Part shown: positions 24,801 to 32,004 of the stretch, in pieces
How the letters are laid out: every line of letters begins with the position of its first letter
Position numbering within the stretch: position 1 is the stretch's first letter
Source: Cryobacterium algoricola
GTDB lineage: Bacteria; Actinomycetota; Actinomycetes; Actinomycetales; Microbacteriaceae
DNA length: 64,000 bases
Assembly: GCF_004402485.1 (NCBI RefSeq)
Contig: NZ_SOFG01000007.1
Span: 51,682 to 115,681, forward strand
Reading direction: 5' to 3'
Notes under the pieces: generated by a model
The model's database searches: none
What the model was told of the DNA's origin: nothing
The model's input: the letters and a program-made list of their open reading frames with translations, nothing else
Program-made: the position numbers and the translations under genes

Positions 24801-27800
24801 GTCGACTACACCTTCTCCGTCACGGTGCCTGCTCATACAACGGTATACAACGGAAAGCTCTCCGACGCGCTCCCGGCCGGACTGACCATTCCGGTCGGAA
24901 CCGCCGCGACAGTGTCGAGCGTGCCGGCCGGCGGCTCATTCGACCCGACGAACGGCGCCCTGACCTTCCCTGCAACCTTCGACAACACCACAGCCGTGGA
25001 CCAGGTCTTCACGGTGACGCTGCCCGGCGTGCTCGTCGGCGTCGGTCTGGCCTCCGGAACGCTCACCAACACCGCGACCTTCGCGAGCAATGCCACCCTC
25101 GGCGGGACCGCGGTGACGCCGCGCACGGCGGCCAAGGCCATCACGGTCGTGACCCCACTGCCGACCCTCGCCAAGATCGTCGACAAGCCCACCGCCCAGG
25201 GTAATGACATCGTGACCTTCACTCTCACGGCCGGCAACACCGCCGGCCGCCCCGCAGCCTACGACTCCGTCGTCGTCGACTGCCTGCCCGCGGGACTGAC
25301 CCTGACGGCCTTCCTCTCCCCTGCCGCTTCGCCGACGACGACGAGCGTGCCCGGGGACGGCACCAACGGTTGCGCCACCGGAACCACCAGGCTCGGCTGG
25401 ATGCTCCCCGGCACCGGTGCACTTCTGGCCCCCGCCACCACCGTGCTCACCTATTCGGCACGGGTCGCACCCAGCTCCGCCGGGCTCGTCACGTACACCA
25501 ACACGGCGAGCGTTACCGGCTCGACCCTGAGCGGCAACACCGCGAACAACGCCCTCGTCGAGCGCGTTGTCTCTGCGGCCGCGTCGGCCGTCGTCACGGT
25601 CGAAGGTGCGACGACGGTCAAGACGGCCACCCCGAATGCCGTTGCGGTCGGCGGCGCGGTCGCATACACGATCACCGTCACCCTGCCCAAGAACGTCAAC
25701 TTCTACAACGCATCCATCATTGACACCCTCCCCGTCGGCGTGACCGCGAACGCCGGCTCCGCCACGGTCGCCTGCCGCACCGCCACCGCCGTCGACTGCA
25801 TCGCCGCGCTGCCCACGGGCCCCGGTTTCACCCTCGCCCCGTCCGGCCAGAAGATCGGGTGGCTCCTCGGGGACGTCGTCGCTGCGACCGAGGACCGCAC
25901 CGTCACCGTCTCGGTCACCGGCACCGTCACCACGGCGCCCGCCAATACCGCGGGAACGTTGCTGACCAACACCGCCGCTCCGCGCTGGAACGACACGGCC
26001 AAGTCCGATCCGGCCAATGCCGCAGCGAGCTTCGACCGCACCGGCCCGTCCGGATCCGCGGGCGTCACCGTGCTCGAACCGGTGCTCAGAATCGCCAAGA
26101 CCGTCTCCAACGCCACTCCGGAACCCGGCCAGGCCTTCACGTACACCGTCACCGCGACCAACGCGAACACAGCAACGACGTCCGACGCGTTTGCCGTGAC
26201 CATCGTCGACACGCTTCCCGCCGGGATCGACCCTGCGAGCGTGGCGAATATCTCCGGCAATGGTGTGCTCTCCGGCACGACCATCACCTGGACGATGCCG
26301 ACCATCGCCAAGAACGCGTCCGTCACCCTGACCTTCGACGCCAGGCTGGCCGCGTCACCGAGCCTCACCGGCAGCGCGATCGTGAACAGCGTGAGCGTGA
26401 CGAGTTACGCCTCCCTGACGGCGGGCGGCCGGGTTTACACGGCCAACCCGCCGACGGCGACGGCGGCGGTCACACCGCGCTTCCCGCACATCGGCCTCGC
26501 CAAGACCGCGACCAACGGTGCGACCGCATACGTGAACACCCCGTTCGGCTGGACGCTGACGCTCACGAACACCGGAGCCGGCACCGCGGCGACCGTCACC
26601 CCGACGGATGCCCTTCCCGCGAACTGGGTGTACCTCGCCGGTTCAGGCACGGTCTCGATCGGGAGCGGCGCGGCCGGGCCCCTCGGCGACCCGACGGTGA
26701 CCACAGCGAGCGGAGTGCAGACCCTGGCCTGGCCCGCGTTCACGGCAGTGGCCCCCGGAACCGTCATCAGCATCCGCTACAGCGCGCAGCCGACCGCTGC
26801 GGCAACCGTCACTCCGGGAGCCGGCGCGGGCATCCGCCACACCAACACCCTCTCGGCCTCCGCGACGGATGCCACCGGTGCGACCGGTGACGCCGGCCCC
26901 GCCCCGTACGCGGCGAGCCCGGTGACCGCTGACGCGCACATCGATGCGGCCGACGTCACCCTGGCCAAGACGGCCGGTTCGGCCCTCGTCGCCGGGCGCA
27001 GCACGCCGGATGCCTTCAGCGTCACCGTCAGCAACACCGGACCGGACACCGCGGTCGGGGCCGTCGCCGGACACAACTTCACGGTCACGGACACCCCCAC
27101 CCAGCCCCTGCCCGCCGGCATCACCGTCACGGGGGCGACCGGCACCGGTTGGAGCTGCACGGTTCCGAACGCCGTGACCGGCGCCTTCAGCTGTGAACGT
27201 GTCAACGCGAACGAAACCCTCGTCGCAAACACCGCATTCCCGGCGATCACGGTCGCCGTTCTCGCCGGATCCGGTGTGCCGAACGGCACGGCCGTCGTCA
27301 ATTCCGCCACCGTCTCCGCCCGCACCTTCGACCCGCTCCTCGGCAACAACACTGCGAGCGCGACGAACACGGTGACCACGAGCGCCGACCTCGGCATCAC
27401 GAAGCTCGCCAGTGGCGTCTTCGCCGCCGGCGACACGGCGACCTGGACCATAGACGTCACCAACGCGGGTCCGTCGACCTCTGTCGGACCGATCACCGTG
27501 ACCGACACCCTGCCCGGGCACCTCTCCGCCGTCTCGGTCACGGGAACCGGCTGGACCTGCACCACCGCCGTGACCCCGGTGAGCTGTGTCTCCGCGGGCG
27601 GCCTCGCGCTCTCCGCGACCTCGCGCCTGACCGTGACCGCCACGATCGCCTCCGACTTCACCGGCAGCCTCACCAACACGGTTGCCGTCACCGGGACGAC
27701 GCCCGACCCGAACCCGGCAAATAACAGCTCCGCACCGACGACCCCGGTCGGGAGCGCAACAACGCTCTCGATCGCGAAGACCCTGCAGGATGCCCAGCTC

Positions 27801-30218
27801 GTGCCCGGAACGGATGCGACATACCGTTTCGTCGTCGCGAACACCGGCCGCGCCGACGCCCGCAACGTGCGGATCACCGACGCGCTGCCCAACGGCCTGA
27901 CCTTCGTGCGGCTCGCGGCCGGCACCCCTGGCGCCTGGACCTGCACCGAGACCAGCACCACTCCCTCGACTATCGGGTGCATCCTCACGGGCACACTGAA
28001 GCCCGGCGCCGGGGCCACCCAGACCGTCGACGTCGTGGTCGCGGTACCGAGCGGCCTCACCGGTTCCGTCGTCAACACCGCGACCGCAGGAGCAGACAAC
28101 GCCCCCGACGCGAGCGACAACACCAACACGGGACTGACCGGCAAGGCCGATCTGGGAATTACGAAGACCCACCCCGCCGGCGCCGTGACCGCAGGCACCG
28201 ACCTGACGTATTCCCTCTCGGTGACCAACTACGGCCCGTCGAACGCCCCGGCAGGCACCGTCGTGACGGACCACATCCCGGCAGGGCTGGTTGCCCAGGG
28301 CGCGGACGGCGGCGCCGACTGGACCTGCGCTGCACCCGTCGGACAGGATGTGACGTGCACGAGCACGAGCATCCTTCCCGTGGGAGCCACGGCAGGCGTC
28401 GTCTCCGTGACCGCCGGAATCCCGGCGAACGCCGGGCCCGCCGGCTTCACCAACGTCGCGGACGTGACCGGGGTTCTCGACGAGCCAACGCCGAACGCGC
28501 ACCCCAACTCCGCAAGCGACCCGACTGACGTGACCACGCACGCCGACGTCACGATCGTCAAGACGATTGTGCCGTCCGCTCGGACCGTCACCGCCGGTGG
28601 CAGCATCGGCTATGCCCTGACGGTCACCAACTCCGGTCCGTCGACCGCGGATGCGCTCACGGTCGCCGACACACTTCCGGCCGGTTTTACCGCCACCGCG
28701 ATCAGCGGGGCCGGCTGGACCTGCGTCCTGGCCAGCCTCAGCTGCACCCGCGCCCAGCTCGGCGTGACGAACTCCGTGATCAGTGTCACGGCATCCGTTG
28801 CCGCAGCGGTGTCTGACGGCACCCGCGCGGTCAACACCGCGACCGTCGGCTGGACCGACAGCCGCTCATCCGCTCACAGCGACACCGACACCGTCCCTGT
28901 GACAGTTGTCGCGATCGCCGACCTTGACCTGAACCAGTCGACCGCGAGGGCGACCCCCCTCGCGGGCGCCGACGTCGTCTTCGACTTCGCGCTGCGTAAC
29001 GTCGGTCCCTCGGACGCCATCGGTCCGATCACGATCACCGACACCCTGCCGGCCGGGCTCCGGTTCCGTTCGAACACGACGGGCTGGACCTGCGTCGCGA
29101 GTGCCGTTGCCGCGAGCGCTCCGCAGGTCGTCATCTGCACCCTCGGCGGCGGGAGCACCGGCCTTGCCGCCGGCGGTACGGCGACCGCGCTCTCGATCAC
29201 GGTGAACACGGACCCGACTCTCGGTGCCGTCACGCTCGACAACCCCGCGATCGCCGCGACACCGACAACGGAGTCCACGCTCGTCAACAACCCGAGCCCC
29301 GTGCGGGTGCTCCTCGCCCGCAGCGCCGACCTGTCCCTTGTGAAGACCCACACCGGCTCGGGCGCGATCGGCGCTCCGACCCCCTTCATCCTCACGGTCT
29401 CCAACGCGGGACCGTCAAGCGCTGTCGGGGTCCGGGTGGTCGACACCCTCCCGGTCGGGCTCACCTGGGTCAACAGCGCGGGCAGTGACCCGGCGTGGTC
29501 ATGCTCGGCCGCGGCATCGGCCTCCCTCGGTGCAACGGATGTCTCGTGCACGCTCGCGATGCCGGTCGCCCCCGGCGCGGACGCGCCGACCCTCGTCGTG
29601 AACGCCCTCGTCGACGCACGATCGTTCCCGACGGTCACGAACGCCGCCGCCGTCACCGCGGTCACCCCCGACCCGGACCCGGCAAACAACTCGGCGACCG
29701 ATCCGCTCGGCGTCGCCCCGCTGGTGAGTCTCGCCGTGACGAAGCACCACACCGGGCAGGCCATCATCGGATCGAACCTGGACTACCTCGTCTCGGTCAC
29801 GAACACCGGAGCCACGGCGGACCCGGGTGGATTCACCGTGGTCGACACACTCCCGGTCGGGCTCAGCTACGTCTCCGGCCACGGCGACGCCGTGACCTGC
29901 GCCGCAGGGTCCGACGCGGCGCTGGTCACGTGCACCTTCGCCGGCGCGCTGGCCGTCGGGGCGACCCGCACGGTCACGATCACGGTGTCCGTGCTGGCCA
30001 CCGCGTTCCCGACCGTGGTCAACACGGCCACCGCGCACAGCCTCTACGCCGACCCGGCCGCCCCGGCGAGCGACTCCGCGACAGTTCTGAAGGCCCTCGC
30101 GCACACCGGAATCGACCTTCCGGTTGAGCTCCTCGCCCTGCTCGCCCTCCTCGCTCTCCTGCTCGGTGCCGTGCTCGTGTCCATGAGCCGCCGGCGCCGC
30201 GCCCAGCGCTCCGAATAG
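21861..30218 (+). CDS. Giant DUF11-repeat surface protein with LAHTG sortase signal
   Basis: A 2785-residue secreted protein. After a long basic n-region, residues about 31-59 form a signal peptide ending ATAA. An N-terminal domain precedes about seventeen DUF11-type immunoglobulin-like repeats of roughly 110-170 residues, each opening with a strand such as ADLGITKT and closing with a D-x-NPANN-like turn. The C-terminus is LAHTG at residues 2746-2750, a hydrophobic span and an Arg-rich tail: a class E sortase cell-wall signal. Lys at repeat starts and Asn/Asp at ends could form isopeptide bonds. No sortase gene is in the window. Start alternatives are 21804 and 21951; 21861 has GGAG eight bases upstream. 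Likely an adhesin or stalk. Confidence 0.88.
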   Translation: MPLFRPAIVPRHKKRQILFDHGFLAPARAHMRITASVLAGLLVAVGLTVGAIVAPATAAGLVTLTASSTPTILAGENATVSLTATAPAGGTTDYYNLAFRYQLPAGASYVPGSTAGASGPALPDPTIVTITDVVGPPAVTHQVLIWPNVADLVHGSTTGLTFGITPNPSVFLVGSPIPGNASVYGQTDPRLLAKFTPTTGVVVAGSFAFTDAVTPVSTKVAALKVTKTEPSPEHELMRGAQDQATVYTITTKNTGVAATTGVVLVDYLPAGLEFLGCGSVDNSAAGTAEYPGSGPLGSSTGGPSCATPALVETVNDRAGFLGQVFTKVTWNLGTLTAGSTRTVTYSAAIPLKANTMWPAGQVPNAAARLQAANLNNNTGASTRQEAPAAAGQGLTNTAVATGTYTGPVATPADAAATSSDSVTVKAMDLSIVKSVDSSDFVADGIAHFTLLLRSSEYTTDSAMTITDVVPNGLCPIMPASVVVTGPRAGQLPAGCTGGGTVTGATVNSVVANADGSFTVVLTPNPTSLPVNTSRTIGYDALMSSTYAGDSQSGPTVAGDSFLNTVGITGTTTDVTAGLGSTPVTDDSSAGLASSSPTITKKVLPRPAAGGTAVDCAAAVNAPNYTDTQVPTYHLGDKVCFQLTVAFASSTRTRNARITDFTPVGTSFDGFAPASGSTVAVTPATGTESATPAGTLPAAWNLGTPDNGSTDLYVAKGATLTLFVSAIVTSTSPTAVIDITANLMKYRQESTAGAVLALRDQVDYAIAPAPTVSLAKKISAVNGAAPAAPATDVKVKEGDVVTYALDVANTGTAAAGTDVPVAAVQVWDALPAGYTCTTWIVASITPAGSCLNPADSGYPTTNAVPANARSVIVWTVPGPLAPGAAATRLGYAVTVPTGVSVSTVFPNTASVVAFTSPNTAGGDTVYFPKGSLNPAHDTDGNALPANSTAQIRLADAAVAKTGVSRIVATGNTANQAVAGELVDYTFSVTVPAHTTVYNGKLSDALPAGLTIPVGTAATVSSVPAGGSFDPTNGALTFPATFDNTTAVDQVFTVTLPGVLVGVGLASGTLTNTATFASNATLGGTAVTPRTAAKAITVVTPLPTLAKIVDKPTAQGNDIVTFTLTAGNTAGRPAAYDSVVVDCLPAGLTLTAFLSPAASPTTTSVPGDGTNGCATGTTRLGWMLPGTGALLAPATTVLTYSARVAPSSAGLVTYTNTASVTGSTLSGNTANNALVERVVSAAASAVVTVEGATTVKTATPNAVAVGGAVAYTITVTLPKNVNFYNASIIDTLPVGVTANAGSATVACRTATAVDCIAALPTGPGFTLAPSGQKIGWLLGDVVAATEDRTVTVSVTGTVTTAPANTAGTLLTNTAAPRWNDTAKSDPANAAASFDRTGPSGSAGVTVLEPVLRIAKTVSNATPEPGQAFTYTVTATNANTATTSDAFAVTIVDTLPAGIDPASVANISGNGVLSGTTITWTMPTIAKNASVTLTFDARLAASPSLTGSAIVNSVSVTSYASLTAGGRVYTANPPTATAAVTPRFPHIGLAKTATNGATAYVNTPFGWTLTLTNTGAGTAATVTPTDALPANWVYLAGSGTVSIGSGAAGPLGDPTVTTASGVQTLAWPAFTAVAPGTVISIRYSAQPTAAATVTPGAGAGIRHTNTLSASATDATGATGDAGPAPYAASPVTADAHIDAADVTLAKTAGSALVAGRSTPDAFSVTVSNTGPDTAVGAVAGHNFTVTDTPTQPLPAGITVTGATGTGWSCTVPNAVTGAFSCERVNANETLVANTAFPAITVAVLAGSGVPNGTAVVNSATVSARTFDPLLGNNTASATNTVTTSADLGITKLASGVFAAGDTATWTIDVTNAGPSTSVGPITVTDTLPGHLSAVSVTGTGWTCTTAVTPVSCVSAGGLALSATSRLTVTATIASDFTGSLTNTVAVTGTTPDPNPANNSSAPTTPVGSATTLSIAKTLQDAQLVPGTDATYRFVVANTGRADARNVRITDALPNGLTFVRLAAGTPGAWTCTETSTTPSTIGCILTGTLKPGAGATQTVDVVVAVPSGLTGSVVNTATAGADNAPDASDNTNTGLTGKADLGITKTHPAGAVTAGTDLTYSLSVTNYGPSNAPAGTVVTDHIPAGLVAQGADGGADWTCAAPVGQDVTCTSTSILPVGATAGVVSVTAGIPANAGPAGFTNVADVTGVLDEPTPNAHPNSASDPTDVTTHADVTIVKTIVPSARTVTAGGSIGYALTVTNSGPSTADALTVADTLPAGFTATAISGAGWTCVLASLSCTRAQLGVTNSVISVTASVAAAVSDGTRAVNTATVGWTDSRSSAHSDTDTVPVTVVAIADLDLNQSTARATPLAGADVVFDFALRNVGPSDAIGPITITDTLPAGLRFRSNTTGWTCVASAVAASAPQVVICTLGGGSTGLAAGGTATALSITVNTDPTLGAVTLDNPAIAATPTTESTLVNNPSPVRVLLARSADLSLVKTHTGSGAIGAPTPFILTVSNAGPSSAVGVRVVDTLPVGLTWVNSAGSDPAWSCSAAASASLGATDVSCTLAMPVAPGADAPTLVVNALVDARSFPTVTNAAAVTAVTPDPDPANNSATDPLGVAPLVSLAVTKHHTGQAIIGSNLDYLVSVTNTGATADPGGFTVVDTLPVGLSYVSGHGDAVTCAAGSDAALVTCTFAGALAVGATRTVTITVSVLATAFPTVVNTATAHSLYADPAAPASDSATVLKALAHTGIDLPVELLALLALLALLLGAVLVSMSRRRRAQRSE

Positions 30219-30234
30219 GGGCTAGCGTTGCACT

Positions 30235-30603
30235 ATGACTGCGATCACTGACGATCTGCCCGCCCGCCTGCTGCACGAAGAGCGCGAGGGCTGGGATGCG
30301 ATCCTTGCCCGCCGCGCCGGCGACTACTACTGGCGCACGATGACGCGCGATGCCCTGTTGGTGCTCCCGGGGAACGTGGTCGCCCGGGACGCGGTCGCCG
30401 CGTTCTTCGAGGCACTCCCGCAGCTCGACAGCTACGAGCTGCACGACCCCGCCGTGATCCGGATCAACGATCGCGCGGGCATCCTCGTCTACCGGCTGGT
30501 GACCCGGCGCGGCGACGAAACGACGGAGTCGAGCGCAGCAACGACGTACGTGTTCCAGAACGGCGGCTGGTGTGTAGCCCTGCACCAGCAAAGCCCCGTC
30601 TAG
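30235..30603 (+). CDS. NTF2/SnoaL-like small protein
   Basis: A 122-residue protein with the pattern of a DUF4440/SnoaL-like cone fold: a helical start (LLHEEREGWDAILARR), VAAFFEALPQLDSYELHDPAVIRIND in the middle and a terminal strand TTYVFQNGGWCVALHQQSP. Such proteins may be enzymes or simple binding modules, and no catalytic residues can be named. TAGCGT (30223-30228) lies six bases before the ATG, suggesting a leaderless mRNA separate from the preceding giant gene. Confidence 0.75.
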   Translation: MTAITDDLPARLLHEEREGWDAILARRAGDYYWRTMTRDALLVLPGNVVARDAVAAFFEALPQLDSYELHDPAVIRINDRAGILVYRLVTRRGDETTESSAATTYVFQNGGWCVALHQQSPV

Positions 30604-30617
30604 CTCCGTAACCCGTC

Positions 30618-30678
30618 CGCGAAAGCGGGTGAATCGTCGGTATGAGCGTGCCATAACGACGATCCACCCGCTTTCGCG
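30618..30678. repeat. Family A palindromic repeat, copy 2
   Basis: 22-bp arms (30618-30639 and 30657-30678) with one mismatch; the right side keeps the CATAACGACGA sequence of copy 1. It lies between two genes on the same strand. Confidence 0.87.
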
Positions 30679-30735
30679 AGCGGATGCTGCGTGGCTTGTG
30701 GGGATAGGGGGGCGGGTCTAGCTTGGCGAGACAGG

Positions 30736-30777
30736 GGTCCCGCAAGGTGGGGAACCTTGGGTAGCGAAGAAGGGACC
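30736..30777 (+). promoter_or_regulatory. Structured 5' leader of the eRF1-like gene
   Basis: Outer stem GGTCCC (30736-30741)/GGGACC (30772-30777) and inner hairpin CAAGGT (30743-30748)/ACCTTG (30754-30759). The right outer arm overlaps the AAGAAGGGA ribosome site, so folding would mask it. A TAGCTT -10 candidate lies at 30719-30724. Confidence 0.45.
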
Positions 30778-30784
30778 TGGGTCA

Positions 30785-31909
30785 ATGGCTGACTTTGGAA
30801 ACGAGGGCCTTGCGGAGCTCTATCGCCGGCCCGGTGACGCATCCACCGTTTATGTCGATGTCACCCAGGATCGTGAGGATCCGAGACGCACCTCGAGCTT
30901 GCGGCATCGCTCGGTGCGCGAGGCGCTGGCCGACGCCGGCGCCCTCGATGCGGATGCCGACGCCGTGATCGACCGGATCGAGGAGCCTCCGGGCAGGCCG
31001 GGCAAGGTCAGCAGGCTGCTCGTCGTCCGGGACGGTGTCGTCGAACTCGACGAGCTCCTGCCCGGCGAACCGCTCGGCGAACTGATCGTCTCGCACGGGC
31101 CGGTGCCGAGCCTGCTGCCGCTGCTCACCCAGCGGCCGCGCGACCTCACGTACATCATCGCTGAGGTCGGGCGCGACGGCGGCGAGATCCGGCAGTTCCG
31201 GCTCAGCCGCACCGGAGCCGTCGCCGAGGAGGAGATCGAGGGCGACACCGAGTACATCACCAAGGTGCAGGGGGGATTCCTCTCCAATTCCCGGTACCAG
31301 CGCGATACCGAGGAGATCTGGAAGCGCAACGAGGGCCAGGTCGCCGACGCGATCGACGAGATGGTCCGCACGAGCGGCGCGGAGCTGCTGATGCTCACGG
31401 GAGACGTGCGCGCGCGGCAATTACTGGTCGCCCAGCTGGCCCCCGCGAGTAGGGACATCCTCGCCGTGGTGCCGACGAATACCCGGCCAGGCGGCGCGAC
31501 GACCGAGGAGCTCGAGGCCGACCTCGACCGGCACCTCGCGGCGATCCTCGCCCAGGACGAATACGACGCCCTCGAACGCCTCGAGTCGGGTCGCGACGAG
31601 GGACTCTCCGAGGCCGACTTCGCCGCCGTCGTGCGCGATCTGCAGCAGGGCCAGGTCGAGGTCCTCCTGCTCTCGTCCGGCGCGCTGCCCGAGGCGACCC
31701 TGCTCGCGCTCGATCGTGAGCCCTGGGTGGCGTCGAATGAAGCGGATGCCCTCGGCGCGGTCGTTCTCGGAGCCGTGCCTGCCGCAGACGCGCTCGTCCG
31801 CGCCGCGGTGCTCACCGACGCGCGTGTCGTCGTGGTGTCGCCTGCGGAGTTGCACGGTGGGAGCGGGGCCGCCGCCCTGCTGCGCTGGTCCACCCTCTCG
31901 ACCCACTGA
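30785..31909 (+). CDS. eRF1-like protein of the Rv2629/Vms1 (baeRF) type
   Basis: A 374-residue protein resembling the mycobacterial Rv2629 group, a bacterial branch of the eRF1/Pelota fold often labelled Vms1/Ankzf1-family peptidyl-tRNA hydrolase; ribosome hibernation factor Balon belongs to the same superfamily. Regions visible are an N-terminal domain (STVYVDVTQDRED), a middle domain with FLSNSRYQRDTEEIWKRNEGQVADAIDEMV and LLMLTGDVRARQLL, and an L7Ae-like C-terminal third (VEVLLLSSGALPEATLLAL). No GGQ is seen, so peptide release in the eRF1 manner is unlikely. Binding to stalled or idle ribosomes is a family-based inference. The structured leader suggests regulated translation. Confidence 0.78.
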   Translation: MADFGNEGLAELYRRPGDASTVYVDVTQDREDPRRTSSLRHRSVREALADAGALDADADAVIDRIEEPPGRPGKVSRLLVVRDGVVELDELLPGEPLGELIVSHGPVPSLLPLLTQRPRDLTYIIAEVGRDGGEIRQFRLSRTGAVAEEEIEGDTEYITKVQGGFLSNSRYQRDTEEIWKRNEGQVADAIDEMVRTSGAELLMLTGDVRARQLLVAQLAPASRDILAVVPTNTRPGGATTEELEADLDRHLAAILAQDEYDALERLESGRDEGLSEADFAAVVRDLQQGQVEVLLLSSGALPEATLLALDREPWVASNEADALGAVVLGAVPAADALVRAAVLTDARVVVVSPAELHGGSGAAALLRWSTLSTH

Positions 31910-31921
31910 GCCGGGCCGCCG

Positions 31922-31983
31922 CCGCGCCGGTTTTGGCAGCCCGCGCCCGCCGTTTCGGGTGCGGCCCGCGGAAACCGGCGCGG
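31922..31983. terminator. Long palindrome in convergent gap (family E)
   Basis: Perfect 12-bp outer arms CCGCGCCGGTTT (31922-31933) and AAACCGGCGCGG (31972-31983), with further CCCGC/GCGGG pairing inside. It sits between converging genes and is a likely bidirectional terminator. A GCCGATCAG tandem follows to 32016 and includes the YhgE stop codon. Confidence 0.65.
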
Positions 31984-32004
31984 GCCGATCGGCCGATCAG
32001 CCGA

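Noticed and set aside
26643-28541. Long minus-strand open frame (632 codons) inside the giant surface-protein gene
   Set aside because: It is Arg/Gly-rich with no recognisable domain and lies antisense to a continuous DUF11 protein; high GC removes stop codons from several frames.
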